Assembly (NCBI GenBank): GCA_963971305.1
Contig: OZ020311.1
Coordinates: 3,038,001-3,102,000, forward strand
Length of the DNA stretch: 64,000 nucleotides
Direction of reading: 5' to 3'
From: Arcuatula senhousia
Taxonomy: Eukaryota > Mollusca > Bivalvia > Mytilida > Mytilidae
Under the pieces are notes generated by a model that ran no database searches, was not told the origin of the DNA, and was given only the letters and a program-made list of their open reading frames with translations. The translations under genes and the position numbers were made by a program. Shown here in pieces: positions 10,945 to 21,800 of this stretch (within the stretch, counting starts at the first letter, position 1; every line of letters starts with the position of its first letter).

Positions 10945-12180
10945 ATACGACCGCAAAAAATTTGCGGACGTATAATGGTATGATGCTGTCGTCGTCGTTG
11001 TCGTCGTCGTCGTCTGTTAACTTTAGTGTATACACGATAACTTTAGTTCTAGTTATCCAAATGCAATGAAATTTGACAATGATATTTCTTACCATTAAAG
11101 GATGGATGGGATTGATTTTGGGAGTCCCCCCTTTTTTCGTTTGGAAATTAAGGGCCAAAAGGGGCCAAAATTGTAACTTTTTTGTTTGTTCTTACAATAA
11201 CTTTTTCAAAATCTTCCCCTCTGAAACTACTGAACAGAATTCAATGAAACTTGGTATGATTGATCATTAGGGTGTCCTGCACTAAAGTAATGTTTCAATT
11301 TCTGATTCGTCAAAAAACATGGCCCCCATGGCTAAAAATAGACCAGGGGGGTCAGACTACTGTTTTTGGCTTGTAATTCAAAAAGTATAAGGGATAGATG
11401 AAATCTGATGCCACCCTACTGCTTCAGGATCAAAAGTTCTACAAAAGTCTCCATTTGGTCGAAGTTGTCAGAAGACCCCTTATAGGGGTTACGGCCCCTT
11501 AAAGGTGAAAAATAGCATTTTTTCATGTTTTTGCCCTATAGTATGAAAATTATTGCAGATAGCAAAAAGCTGTTGCTTGCTTAATTGTTCAGCTCATTTA
11601 GCTCTACAAAAAACTCCATACTGTCGAAGTTGTCAGATGACCCCTTATAGGGGCTACAGCCCCTAAAATAATGTTTTTTCATGTTTTTGGCCTATGAAAT
11701 GAAAACTATAGCAGATAGAGAGAAGCTGTTGCTTGCTTAAATGTTCAGCTCATTTACACAATTAAGAATTAATTTTTGCGACCCCCCCCCCTTTTTCCCC
11801 TATTACGTAATTAACTTTTTTAATTTGTGGTCTGATTTAAAAAAATTTTTTGCAAGTTTATTCTTGTCAGGTAGTGAATCCAAATTTGAGAATTAATTTT
11901 TGTGACCATCCCCTTTTTCACTTGTTTTGCAATTAGGGGCCAAAAGGGGCCGTAATCAAAACTTTTTTATTTCTGGTTTGTTTTTGAAATTTTTTTTTGC
12001 AAGTTTATTTTTGTCAAGTAGTGAATTCAAATTTGAGAAATTATTTTTGCAACCCCACCCCTTTTTCACCTGTTACATAATAAGGGGCCAAAAGGGGCCG
12101 AAATTGATTTTTTTTTATTTCTTTATTCGCAAGAGTAGAATACATGTACAAAATTGAAAATTTATATTTTTACCCCCTGG
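10945..12180. repeat. ATACGACCGC-family repeat, copy 1
   Basis: Starts with ATACGACCGC facing an inverted TTTGCGGACGTAT, then a GTCGTCGTCG stretch and repeated AGGGGCCAAAAGGGGCC segments. A second copy is at 56681-57330 with the same order. The right boundary is uncertain. No coding capacity. Confidence 0.55.
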
Positions 12181-12423
12181 GTCGAAAGTCCACCAGAGCA
12201 GCATGTGTCAAAAACCTTTGTCAGTCCACCATGGGCTGCATGTTTTCAGAGCAATAGACTATCCATATCGGGCCTAAAATGTACAGGGTTCAACATGTTG
12301 CGATCGTATCATGCTGCGCTCGGCGAAGCTTTTTATTTTGGCAATCTGTGTGTATATCCAATCTGACATATTGGTTATAACTTTTAAAAATGAATATAAT
12401 TTTTCAAATAAATCTATATCAAT

Positions 12424-12903
12424 TGTAACCGGAGAGCATGAATTACTTCACAAAATCGACATGTCCTGACCGGGACTCGAACCCGGGACGTCTAGGTTTA
12501 CAGTCAGGCGCTCTACCTCTGAACCAAAGAAGTACTTCCCTTGTTCAGGGATAAAGGCTGGCAATTTAAATCTACTAATTAATGTACGAAGGGGAGCAAC
12601 CCCGTTACACTTCCCCCTCCTCAAGAGTCATCATACCTTCATGTATGACTCTTAACACAACTAACCCTGGCTAGTTTTCCTGTTCTAACCATCGTGGGTT
12701 TTTTAGTTGGGCGCCAATGTAACCGGAGAGCATGAATTACTTCACAAAATCGACATGTCCTGACCGGGAATCGAACCCGGGACGTCTATGTTTACAGTCA
12801 GGCGCTCTACATCTGAACCAAAGAAGTACTTCCCATGTTCAGGGATAAAGGCTGGCTATTTAAATCTACTAATTAATGTACGAAGGGGAGCAACCCCGTT
12901 ACA
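12424..12903 (-). mobile_element. TRIM retrotransposon (480 bp) with tRNA-like LTRs
   Basis: Two 186 bp direct repeats (12424-12609, 12718-12903) start TGTAAC and end GTTACA, as LTRs do, and enclose 108 bp. On the minus strand the internal region begins TTGGCGCCCAAC, a primer-binding site of tRNA-Lys type (TGGCGCCCAAC). It ends with the purine tract GAGGAGGGGGAAG next to the other LTR. CAAT flanks both sides (12420-12423, 12904-12907) as target-site duplication. No ORF, so it is a terminal-repeat retrotransposon in miniature. Each LTR carries a tRNA-like domain with Pol III A- and B-box sequences. The LTRs differ at a few positions, so the insertion is not brand new. Confidence 0.85.
12466..12540 (-). 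other. tRNA-like Pol III promoter inside TRIM LTR (second copy about 12760-12834)
   Basis: Minus strand: A-box-like TGGTTCAGAGGTAGAGCG, an ACTGTAA anticodon-loop-like stretch, then B-box GGGTTCGAGTCCC in a pairing T-arm (CCGGG/CCCGG). The acceptor stem (GTACTTC versus TCAGGAC) and anticodon stem do not pair properly, so this is tRNA-derived and not a working tRNA gene. GGTAGAGCG and ACTGTA recall tRNA-Tyr; that parentage is a guess. The second copy's B-box has one change (GATTCCC). Confidence 0.7.
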
Positions 12904-13039
12904 CAATTATCAAGTTAGATTCTCATGAAGGTCCATATACCTATACCTCATAACCTCATAACATGAACAACATACTTTTTTATCAACGTGTATGCTGACC
13001 AGGACTAGTGTATCTCAGAGGCAGATTCACACTTTTTGT

Positions 13040-13120
13040 AAAATGGGGGCCTATGTATAACCAAAATGGGGGCCTATATATAACCAAAATGGGGGCCTTT
13101 GTATAACCAAATGGGGGAAG
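13040..13120 (+). repeat. Short tandem repeat, about 24 bp, four units
   Basis: Four successive AAATGGGGGCCT / TATAACC units, followed by T- and C-runs to about 13200. Simple minisatellite. Confidence 0.75.
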
Positions 13121-13927
13121 GGTTTGTCAGGCTGCTCTGATTTCCTTTATGTTCAAATATTTTTTTTCATAAAAGAACACACCCCCCCCCCCCCTCAGAT
13201 CTGCCTTTGGTTTTTTTTTCAACACATTTGAATATGAAATAATGATTACATAAATAACATTGATGTTAAACTAGTACTTTTTGTTTTTTTAATAATGAAC
13301 TACACTACAGTATATGAAAATTATGAAATACATTGGGAAATGATTGGTGAATTCATATATTGTAGATATGATTTTGATGAAAGAATCATAGCTATTATAT
13401 TTAAATATTACATCTACTAGTATCATTTGGGATACACATTTGTATTAAGGTTGAGATCATGGTCAATTCCTGCTGGCATAGACTATGTGTGTGTCACTCA
13501 ACTAGGTCAATATGGAAAGCCAAAAGGAACATAAAATCAGGAATTCATAATTGTGAAATTAGAAGAAAGAAATAAAAAAATAGAATAAAAGATGGATAAT
13601 TATGCTATTGAGATGTGGAAGAAGAAACATGGAATAAGAATATTGAAATCCAAAATGTAAAATTAGAAAGTAAGAAAGATGAATTTTGACCCTTTTGGCT
13701 TTCCATAGGTGAACAGCCCATCCTGGATTACTTTGGTTTCATCCGCCATTAAAACTGACTGTTCTGTATGGCCCAGGCCAAGTTTAAAAATTTGAAATTC
13801 TGTGCCTATGAAAATTACCTGTTCATATAGTACTCAATGGTCTGTGAGAGTTTTTTTAGTTGTTTCAGAGATAATGGTGTCTGTAAACCTTTGAAAAATA
13901 TCAATATTTTTGAGGGTATTATTATTA

Positions 13928-14556
13928 TGTCTCCCAAACGAAAGTTTGGAGACATATTGTTTTTACTCCGTTTCTTATTATTATTTTTATTATTATTCTT
14001 TTTCTTCTTTCTCCGCGGCATGAAACTGTCCATGCGAGTTCTCAGAAATTGCTTGACGGATTTGCACGAAACATTGTGTGATGGTAGATGGGTCTTTGAA
14101 GTAAATCCTAACCTATTCGGAATTTCCAAGATGGCCGCCATTTTCAAAATGGCCGCCATTACATAAGGGTACCCCAAAATTATCTCAAAAACTACTGGAC
14201 GGATTTCGACCAAATTTGGACGTTCATTGACAAAATTAAAAAGGAGTTGATTGGTGAAAAAAAAAATTTCAAGATGGCTGCCATTTTCAAAATGGCTGCT
14301 ACTGAAAATAGGCAAAATTTGAAATTGTCAACCGATTTGCATGAAACTTAGTATATTAGTAGAACAGGGTAAGGCGACCTCAAATCTGTAAATAAAATTT
14401 TCAAGATGGCCGCCATTTCAAAATGGCCGCCATCCAAAGTTGTAAAAATTGACCAATTTCAACCAATGCTTCAATTTCAACAAAATTTTGTATCTAGAGG
14501 TTTTTATGAATGGTGAAATAGAATACGGTGTCAAAAATGCGTTCGTTTGGGAGACA
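13928..14556. mobile_element. MITE-like element with TGTCTCCCAAACGAA ends
   Basis: TGTCTCCCAAACGAA (13928-13942) is matched by its reverse complement TTCGTTTGGGAGACA (14542-14556). The left end is itself a small palindrome. The interior holds repeated AAGATGGCCGCCATTTTC segments and a TTATTATTATT tract. No clear target duplication. Lysine- and phenylalanine-rich reading frames across it are low-complexity artefacts. Confidence 0.65.
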
Positions 14557-16634
14557 TTTTGTGTTGGGCATCCCCAACACAGTCAGCACTTGTTATTTTT
14601 TTTTTTTCAATTTAAACTCTAGATGCAATTTATTTTTGTCTTTTGTTTATTTTAGCTTCATAGGCACGAGATATTATGCATGGTTCAATTTTTGTATGTT
14701 TTTTGTAGTAATCCTCATGAAATATTGAATTTTGTAGTATATACCATAAAAAACTATCATTATTGTGTGTATTTTATAGAGTTGATAATTTTGTGTGATC
14801 TTCTAAGGACTGTTCAAGAATTAAATGTGGAGAGGGGTTCTGGAGATACTACTATTAGGCCAATATGAAAAATATTATAGGTTCTCATCCCCTCCAGTCC
14901 ATTTTTTTTTCAATCGCTTCAAAAAGTTTTATCTTATTTTTTGGAAAATTATGTTCCTTTTTAAATCAGTTTCCTTTGAAATTGCAAAACATTGAAGCAA
15001 AATGGATAAAAAAATAAAACGCCTGCACACCCCATATTTTCAAGAGACTTGGATGAGAATCTAGGAGTTATTTTATTATGGCATAACTAGTTAAGAATGG
15101 TGGGTTATGGGTAAGATTTTTTGCATGAAGCAATAGAAATTTTATGGATGGTTTTGGGTAGCAAAGGATTCCTCTGACTTCCCTCGCACTTCATTCTTGA
15201 CCAGCCCTCATGTATAATGATAAATTGTGGGTGTATGTGTATTACTAGTGATAGATCTGTGTTGTATGGATTTGTTTTGTTGTACATAGGTAGTGATTTT
15301 AGTAGACTTTGATTTGTTTAGATATTTACATTTGTCTTTAAATTTTGGTCACAGTTTTCAAAATATTAAGTTATATCACTATCATGTATTTTTAATACCA
15401 TATGAATGTGGTTTTTTTTGGTGGTTATTTAATTTTATACCCCAAATATCACAGGGTTGTCAAGCTCTCCAATTTTCATGGGTTTTCGCGATTAAATGAA
15501 TATTAAGGGAAACATCAAGAAATAATAAAAAAATCTTATTTCAAAATTTCAAGAGTTGGCTGCCTTGATACCAGGACACCAGAATTTGTTTTTCTAATCA
15601 GTACATATATTTTAATAGTCATGCCATGACCTTATTTGAAGTGATTTAATCAGCTATAACTATTTTCTTCACCGGGTTGATAAGGAGTCAATTACCGTAG
15701 AAGCAGAAATATTCATGGAGGATTTAATTTCGTTTATTTCGTCCGTAAGAAAAATCCATGAAATTACATCCACATGAATTCAAAATATTCAGTTAAAGAG
15801 TGTATATAAAAATAAAAAATCCATGGAAACTTGTCCCTACCAATTCAGTTTCATGCTATAAACCACGAAATATAAATGCTTATACAGTATTATACAGGTA
15901 TTTTGAAATTTTTCATTTAAATCTAGCTTGAAAAACTCTGCCCAACCCAGGGAATAAAATTAAGTAATTCAAACATTAAGGAAAATGCATTTATAACTCA
16001 CCTGTACTTAATATAATTATGGACGACAAATATAAGAAAAAAAATATGGCATTACAAATATGGGGTAGGGGCTCTAAGTGAACCTCTAATATATATGCTG
16101 CTGTCCATTATCTACTGTTTTTAAATGACCCTTTATACATATATATCAGTATATATTAGACAGTTTTAATTATATATATAGATATTAGAGCATTATTTAA
16201 TTTTTGTAAATACATATCAACAGGTATATAGAATAGAGAAAAATTCAAACTATTAACACTAATTGGGACTATTTTGTGACTTGGTTTAAAGCTGTACCTT
16301 ATTACCATTTGCTCTTATAATCTTATGAATAAAACCATAATTATTGACTTTTCCTTTAATATGTATTTGTTTAAAAACAAGGAAACTGGTATAAACATGC
16401 ATCACATTATATATATTTGAGAACTCCATATGAATACAAATATTTAAATTCTCTATTGACAAATGAGGAGCCCATATTGTATATGGGCATTTGGTTTTCA
16501 CATACAAACAAGTTTAATTCAGGCCAGGATTGATACATGAGGTGAATGACATAAGTATAAGTTAAGACAGATGATATAAATGATAAAGAACAATAAAACT
16601 ACTAGTATATTTATAATGATAAAGATGTTTGTAT
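14557..16634. other. No gene or bounded element seen
   Basis: AT-rich sequence. A stretch near 15690-15880 with ATTCATGGAGGATTTAATTTCG resembles other dispersed repeats in the window (26040-26170, 30290-30480). Nothing with coding character. Confidence 0.4.
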
Positions 16635-16853
16635 CAGAGTTCGTGAAATGTGTCGGACCCGTCGGACCTGACTGGTAAAATTTAAGCAGGTCCAGCATTT
16701 TTAACATACTAACTGGACCCATGTCCGGTAGATTTTAGAAATTTTTTACAAGTTGTAGAAGACAGGACCAGAAAACGAAAATTAGGTCCATCAAAGATTC
16801 CATTTTGGCGGACCTATGTCCGGCAAAAAAATTTTTAAGTTTCGCGAACTCTG
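16635..16853. mobile_element. 219 bp hAT-like MITE
   Basis: Starts CAGAGTTCGTGAAA and ends TTTCGCGAACTCTG, inverted repeats with one mismatch beginning with the CAG common in hAT elements. TTGTAT flanks both sides (16629-16634, 16854-16859), consistent with part of a target duplication. The interior has GTCCGG-type motifs. Non-coding. Confidence 0.65.
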
Positions 16854-17380
16854 TTGTATCTAATCACTTCACATTTTAAAAAAAAAGGAGAAGGGAAAGA
16901 ATAGAGCTGATGTTTCATTAGGTCATAATAAAATAATTCCTTGATTCTCATCCAAATTTCATAAAAATATGGGGTGGGCGGGCAAATTTTATATTTTATT
17001 TTTTATCCATTTTACCCGGTAAATAAAATATTTTGCCATTTCAAATGAATTTGAACAACAACAACAAAAAATAAACATTGTACACATATGGCTTCATAAA
17101 TTTTGAAGCATTGCAAACTGCTATTGAGTTCTAAACTGTTTTATAATGCAGAATAAAAATGTTTAGTTGGCTGATAAAATCAGGTTGGGAGGGGAAGAGA
17201 ATGTAGCATAATTTCATATTGGCCTTACATATACAGTGACATGCCAAAATTATTGCAGCTTTTAAAAATTTCCCTTTCAAATTAACCAAATTGGAATTTT
17301 TTTGAAAAATCATTTTGACTTCATTTTTGAAATGACTTTCATCAAATTTTTACAGTAACAAGAAGATATATTGAACTTTA

Positions 17381-18560
17381 TTTTTATGCCCTGCCTACAA
17401 AAGTAGGAGGGGCATATAGTGTTTGAGTCCATTCTTCCGTCAGTCCCAAGTCCTCATATTTCCAAATTCCTTCTTACTGACAAGCGCCACATCAATCATA
17501 TTGGTATGATATGTGCACCTAGTGATGTTTAGCACAATACCAGCTTTGGATGCTGGATGTGACCTATAGTTTTCACATGGATGACCACTTACTGAAGAAT
17601 GGTTAAAGTCCATTCCCTCTTACTGACAGGTGCCACATCAATTATATTGGTATGGTAGGTGCATCTAGTGATGTTAAGCACAATGCAAGCTTCAGATGTG
17701 CAAGCTGGATGTGACCTATATTTTCGGCATGGATGCCCACTTAATGAAGAATGGTTTAAAGTCCATTCCCTCTTAGGCAGCAACCATTTGAAATTCTAGG
17801 GGGGGGCGGTATGGATTTTTTTGAAAAAAAATATTTAGTTTTCAATTTTTTTGAAAAAAAAAAAATGTCCTTGACCCAGAAAGAAAAATAAATTGTTTTT
17901 GGTGAGCCTGGGCTACACAGTGTAAACTTAATTGCGAATAAAAAAATTGTTTACAGTGTCGTTCAAAAAAAATTTCTCGTCTTCGATAATTTTTTTAAAA
18001 AATTGTCGAGGGGCTAAAATCCATACCCCCCCCAGAATTTCAAATGGTTGCTGCCTTACTGATCGATATGGTTAAAGTCTATTCACTCTAACTGACAAGT
18101 GCCATTCTTGTCCATTAATTCCCTCTACTCTCAAGTGCCACATCAACCATATTGGTATGGTAAGTGCTCTTAATGATGCTAATCACAATGTATGCTTCAG
18201 ATGCTGGCTGTGACCTATATTTTCCGCATGAATGACCACTCAAAGGAAAATGGTTAAAGTTCATTCAGGCTTACTGACAAGTGCCACATCAACTATATTG
18301 GTCTTGTAGGTACACCTAGTGATGCTAGGCACAATGCATGCTTTGGATGCTGGCTGTGACCTACATTTTCCATATGAACGACTTCTTGCAAAAGAATGAT
18401 TAACATCCATTCCTATTTACTGACAAGTGCCTTATGAACCAAATTGGTATGGTAGGTGCAGCTAGTGATGCTCAGCACATTGCATGCTTCAGATGCTGGC
18501 TATGACCTATATTTTCCGCATGAATGACCACTTGCAGGAAAATGGTTAAAGTTCATTCAC
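17381..18560. repeat. Tandem array of about 146 bp units, ATGCCC/GGGGCAT family
   Basis: After a TATGCCCTGCCTACAAAAG head come about five diverged units sharing CTTACTGACAAGTGCCACAT, ATATTGGTATGGTAGGTGC and GATGCTGGCTGTGACCTA. They start near 17474, 17620, 18090/18133, 18270 and 18414. A Harbinger-like MITE interrupts the array at 17776-18055. A related head fragment lies near 31555-31600. Non-coding. Confidence 0.7.
17776..18055. mobile_element. 280 bp PIF/Harbinger-like MITE
   Basis: Terminal inverted repeats GGCAGCAACCATTTGAAATT and its complement bound the element. TTA flanks both sides (17773-17775, 18056-18058), the 3 bp TWA target typical of PIF/Harbinger. The interior is mostly A/T runs. 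It is inserted in the 146 bp tandem array. Confidence 0.8.
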
Positions 18561-18826
18561 GCTTAAAGATGGGAATAATTCACTGTTATTAGAATTCAAT
18601 CTTGAATATTAAATGTTTTCTAAAGTATTTCCAACACCAAATGGATTAATTCTATTAGAAGAAAGTAATTATATCATAAATTACACAATTCTCTTCAATT
18701 CTAACACTTTCGGTCATGATTTGGAAGGACATCGTAATTGACGAATCAAAATCGCCGTTACAAACATCCACAAGGTGAAGGTTACAGACCGACGAAATTT
18801 TAGAAAGTGCAGATGATTTAACTGAA
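18561..18826 (+). promoter_or_regulatory. Presumed promoter/5' UTR of YME1L
   Basis: Lies between the 146 bp repeat array and the start codon. It has somewhat more CpG than its surroundings (ATCGCCGTTAC, GACCGACG) and lacks a TATA box, as expected for a housekeeping gene. Assigned only by position. Confidence 0.35.
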
Positions 18827-18859
18827 ATGTTTTCTAGTCATACACTTTATCAGCCACAG
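18827..18859 (+). CDS. YME1L1: YME1L exon 1, 11-codon start exon
   Basis: Encodes [11 protein letters not shown] and then a GTAAAG donor. Human YME1L1 also begins with an 11-codon first segment starting MFS and ending QPQ, and exon 2 here continues in phase 0 with VVAALTQF, so the start is placed with good confidence despite a 7.8 kb intron. The ATG is the first in this frame after an upstream region (about 18580-18826) that is presumably 5' UTR and promoter. No TATA box is evident. Confidence 0.85.
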
Positions 18860-21800
18860 GTAAAGTTTTCCAACCTTTCTCTTCGAAATTCTAACAAATT
18901 TATTTATGCCTTTTAAGTTTTACTTTTGCACAGAAACTCTAAAATCGAAATTAAAGACGACCATGTGTTTCATAACCCCGTCATTGGCATCCTTGGCCTG
19001 TGCTTTTGTCTGACGTAATTATAGAAAAGAGTCGCACATTCTGTTTAACCTGATGCAAACAAATTTCTATTTACCAAACATCTTCTTCTCAGTTAAAAGT
19101 TGTCCTTAGGTTTGTGTGAAAACTCTGTGTTAGACAGACAACAGTGTGAGGTAGTGCAATTGAAGACCTGCTTCAAGAATTACAAAACCTTAACTTGCAT
19201 ACCTTATGTAATAATTTTAAGCAGTTACCTGTCCATGGTTGTGGTATCCACAGGGTATTGGTCCCCCCTCCCAACCATAATTAAAAGCTCTGTGACTCAA
19301 GTGGGTCGAAAAGGGCAATGCATCCATACACAAACACAAATGTAATATTTGATTGATCAATATTTTCACAGGGACGCTTTGCGGTTATTTGGGGCCTAAC
19401 TTCGTGTAACCCAATTTCGGCATGCTACCCTTATTTGTCATTTTACATAAAAACATCAGAGAAAATTTTAAACTGGTAAACTTTGTAATATTTTGTCTAT
19501 CAGAAGAAACTACTGAATCTAGAAAACAGAATAAAATCGACAGTCTCTAAGATTATTGTTATTTTTAGACCCAAAATCAATAAAATACTAACTTTTGTGA
19601 CGTCATTTGCTAAATATTGACGTAGCTTGCGATAAAGCCTACACTTTCTAACAGTGAAATGGATACAAAACGAAAATAAAAATTGATCTGATTCAATGAT
19701 TTTGTTTGAAATGTTCTGAATTTAACAAATTACATCTGATTGTTTGGTAAGTAAAGGGATTATCAATAAATATTAGTATATGCTGAAACAAGGTTACACC
19801 ACAGAGACAAAAATGCATTTAGGAAGTAAGACACAGTTCGGTTTTGTTTACAAGTTAGTTTCGGAGAGTGACATCCTAGAATTTCTAAAGTAAAATACAA
19901 AGGTCGAACTTAAGTAGCTATAAATTAAGAATGCCTTATAATTAAGTAACGAAAGTGTGCTCAACTGATAGGGTGTCTTTCAGAGATAACATTTTTGACA
20001 AAACATAAAAATATTCGAAAAAAACGAAAATTTAGCATCCCTTTTCCGGCATGGTGTCATTTTTATTTTACCGATCTTTTGAACGTTTTTATTAATGCTT
20101 GTTTTTAAGGTAAAAAATGCGACGTCATTTCTTGAAAAAGTAAGCCGGTCGATGTATAGGTTTTTTACTTTTAATAAACAGTCAGGCTTATGTACTTTCA
20201 GAGCATGTATAGCACTATGATTTAGTGCAGGTTTGAGTCTAATCTAGGCTTGAATTATGGTAAGAATGTGTAAATTTTAGTGTTTTTTCATGTATAATTT
20301 GTTTTCGGAGTTATCGGTTTGTAATGAAAAGATCTTATTTTTGCAAGTAACAACTAACTGGAAGATAATCTATGGAATGTAAGGATTTCAACGATGTATG
20401 ATAAGTGTTTATAAGGTTAAATATAGTTTTAGAATAGTTATTGGAAGAAGCATAGGTGCTGCAAAACTATGGATGTTTCTGACGTTTTACCTAGAAGTGT
20501 GTTTTACTACCATTAATGTAATTGTCAACAATTATACTAGCATTGAACGCGAACTAAATACCCATGTTAATTGGTGGAATTAAAGCTAAATAAATATACA
20601 ACAGATTAGTTAAAAAAAAATTGGAAAATATTAGTTGTCTTGGAAAAAAGGCCATAGCAACCAAAACAGCATATTTTAAAAATTTCGAGTGAAAACGTTG
20701 CGTAACGTTTTGCCAACTTTTCAGCTACATCATTTCTGTTTTTATAAAGGCGAAAACGACCAAATAGACAAAATCTCTTTAAAATAAAATTAATGTATGG
20801 ATACTTATTTATTTGCTGAATTTTTTCGACAGAACTCCGTAATTTGATGCAAAATGTGACGATTTTGTCTCTTAGGAACACGATATTCAAAATTGTCGTA
20901 CTTGGTCTTTACTTTGCAAACTGTGTTAATTTCATAGGTAAAATCTCCCCGGACTTTAAAAAATAATCAATTAAAAGGTAAATGTCAATTATTTTATCAA
21001 TAAATAACAAAAATGTGTAAAAATGTTGATTTTCATCTTAGAAACACAAAGACACCATAATATGATATACTTTTCCAAAAAATATTGCAAAACTACGGTC
21101 AAAAGTAAAAATAGGGTTCCAACTTTGACTGGCCACAACATGGCTTATATACATGTATGACCTAAAAGAAATTGCCAAACATCATTTTGTTCCAAATATA
21201 ATCAAGTTTTGAAATATACAAAGCACTTACATACATAAAAAAATGTTTATCTATTAAGGAAGTAAGACACAGTTCGGTTTTGTTTACAAGTTAGTTTCGG
21301 AGAGTGACATCCTAGAATTTCTAAAGTAAAATACAAAGGTCGAACTTAAGTAGCTATAAATTAAGAATGCCTTATAATTAAGTAACGAAAGTGTGCTCAA
21401 CTGATAGGGTGTCTTTCAGAGATAACATTTTTGACAAAACATAAAAATATTCGAAAAAAACGAAAATTTAGCGTCCCTTTTTCGGCATGGTGTCATTTTT
21501 ATTTTACCGATCTTTTGAACGTTTTTATTAATGCTTGTTTTTAAGGTAAAAAATGCGACGTCATTTCTTGAAAAAATAAGCCGGTCGATGTATAGGTTTT
21601 TTACTTTTAATAAACAGCCAGGCTTATGTACTTTCAGAGCATGTATAGCACTATGATTTAGTGCAGGTTTGAGTCTAATCTAGGCTTGAATTATGGTAAG
21701 AATGTGTAAATTTTAGTGTTTTTTCATGTATAATTTGTTTTCGGAGTTATCGGTTTGTAATGAAAAGATCTTATTTTTGCAAGTAACAACTAACTGGAAG

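Noticed and set aside
12466..12540. A functional minus-strand tRNA gene
   Set aside because: The T-arm and B box are good, but the acceptor and anticodon stems do not pair, and the sequence sits inside a duplicated LTR.
13815..14315. 166-codon minus-strand ORF rich in K and N
   Set aside because: Runs across a MITE and a TTATTATT tract; low-complexity translation only.
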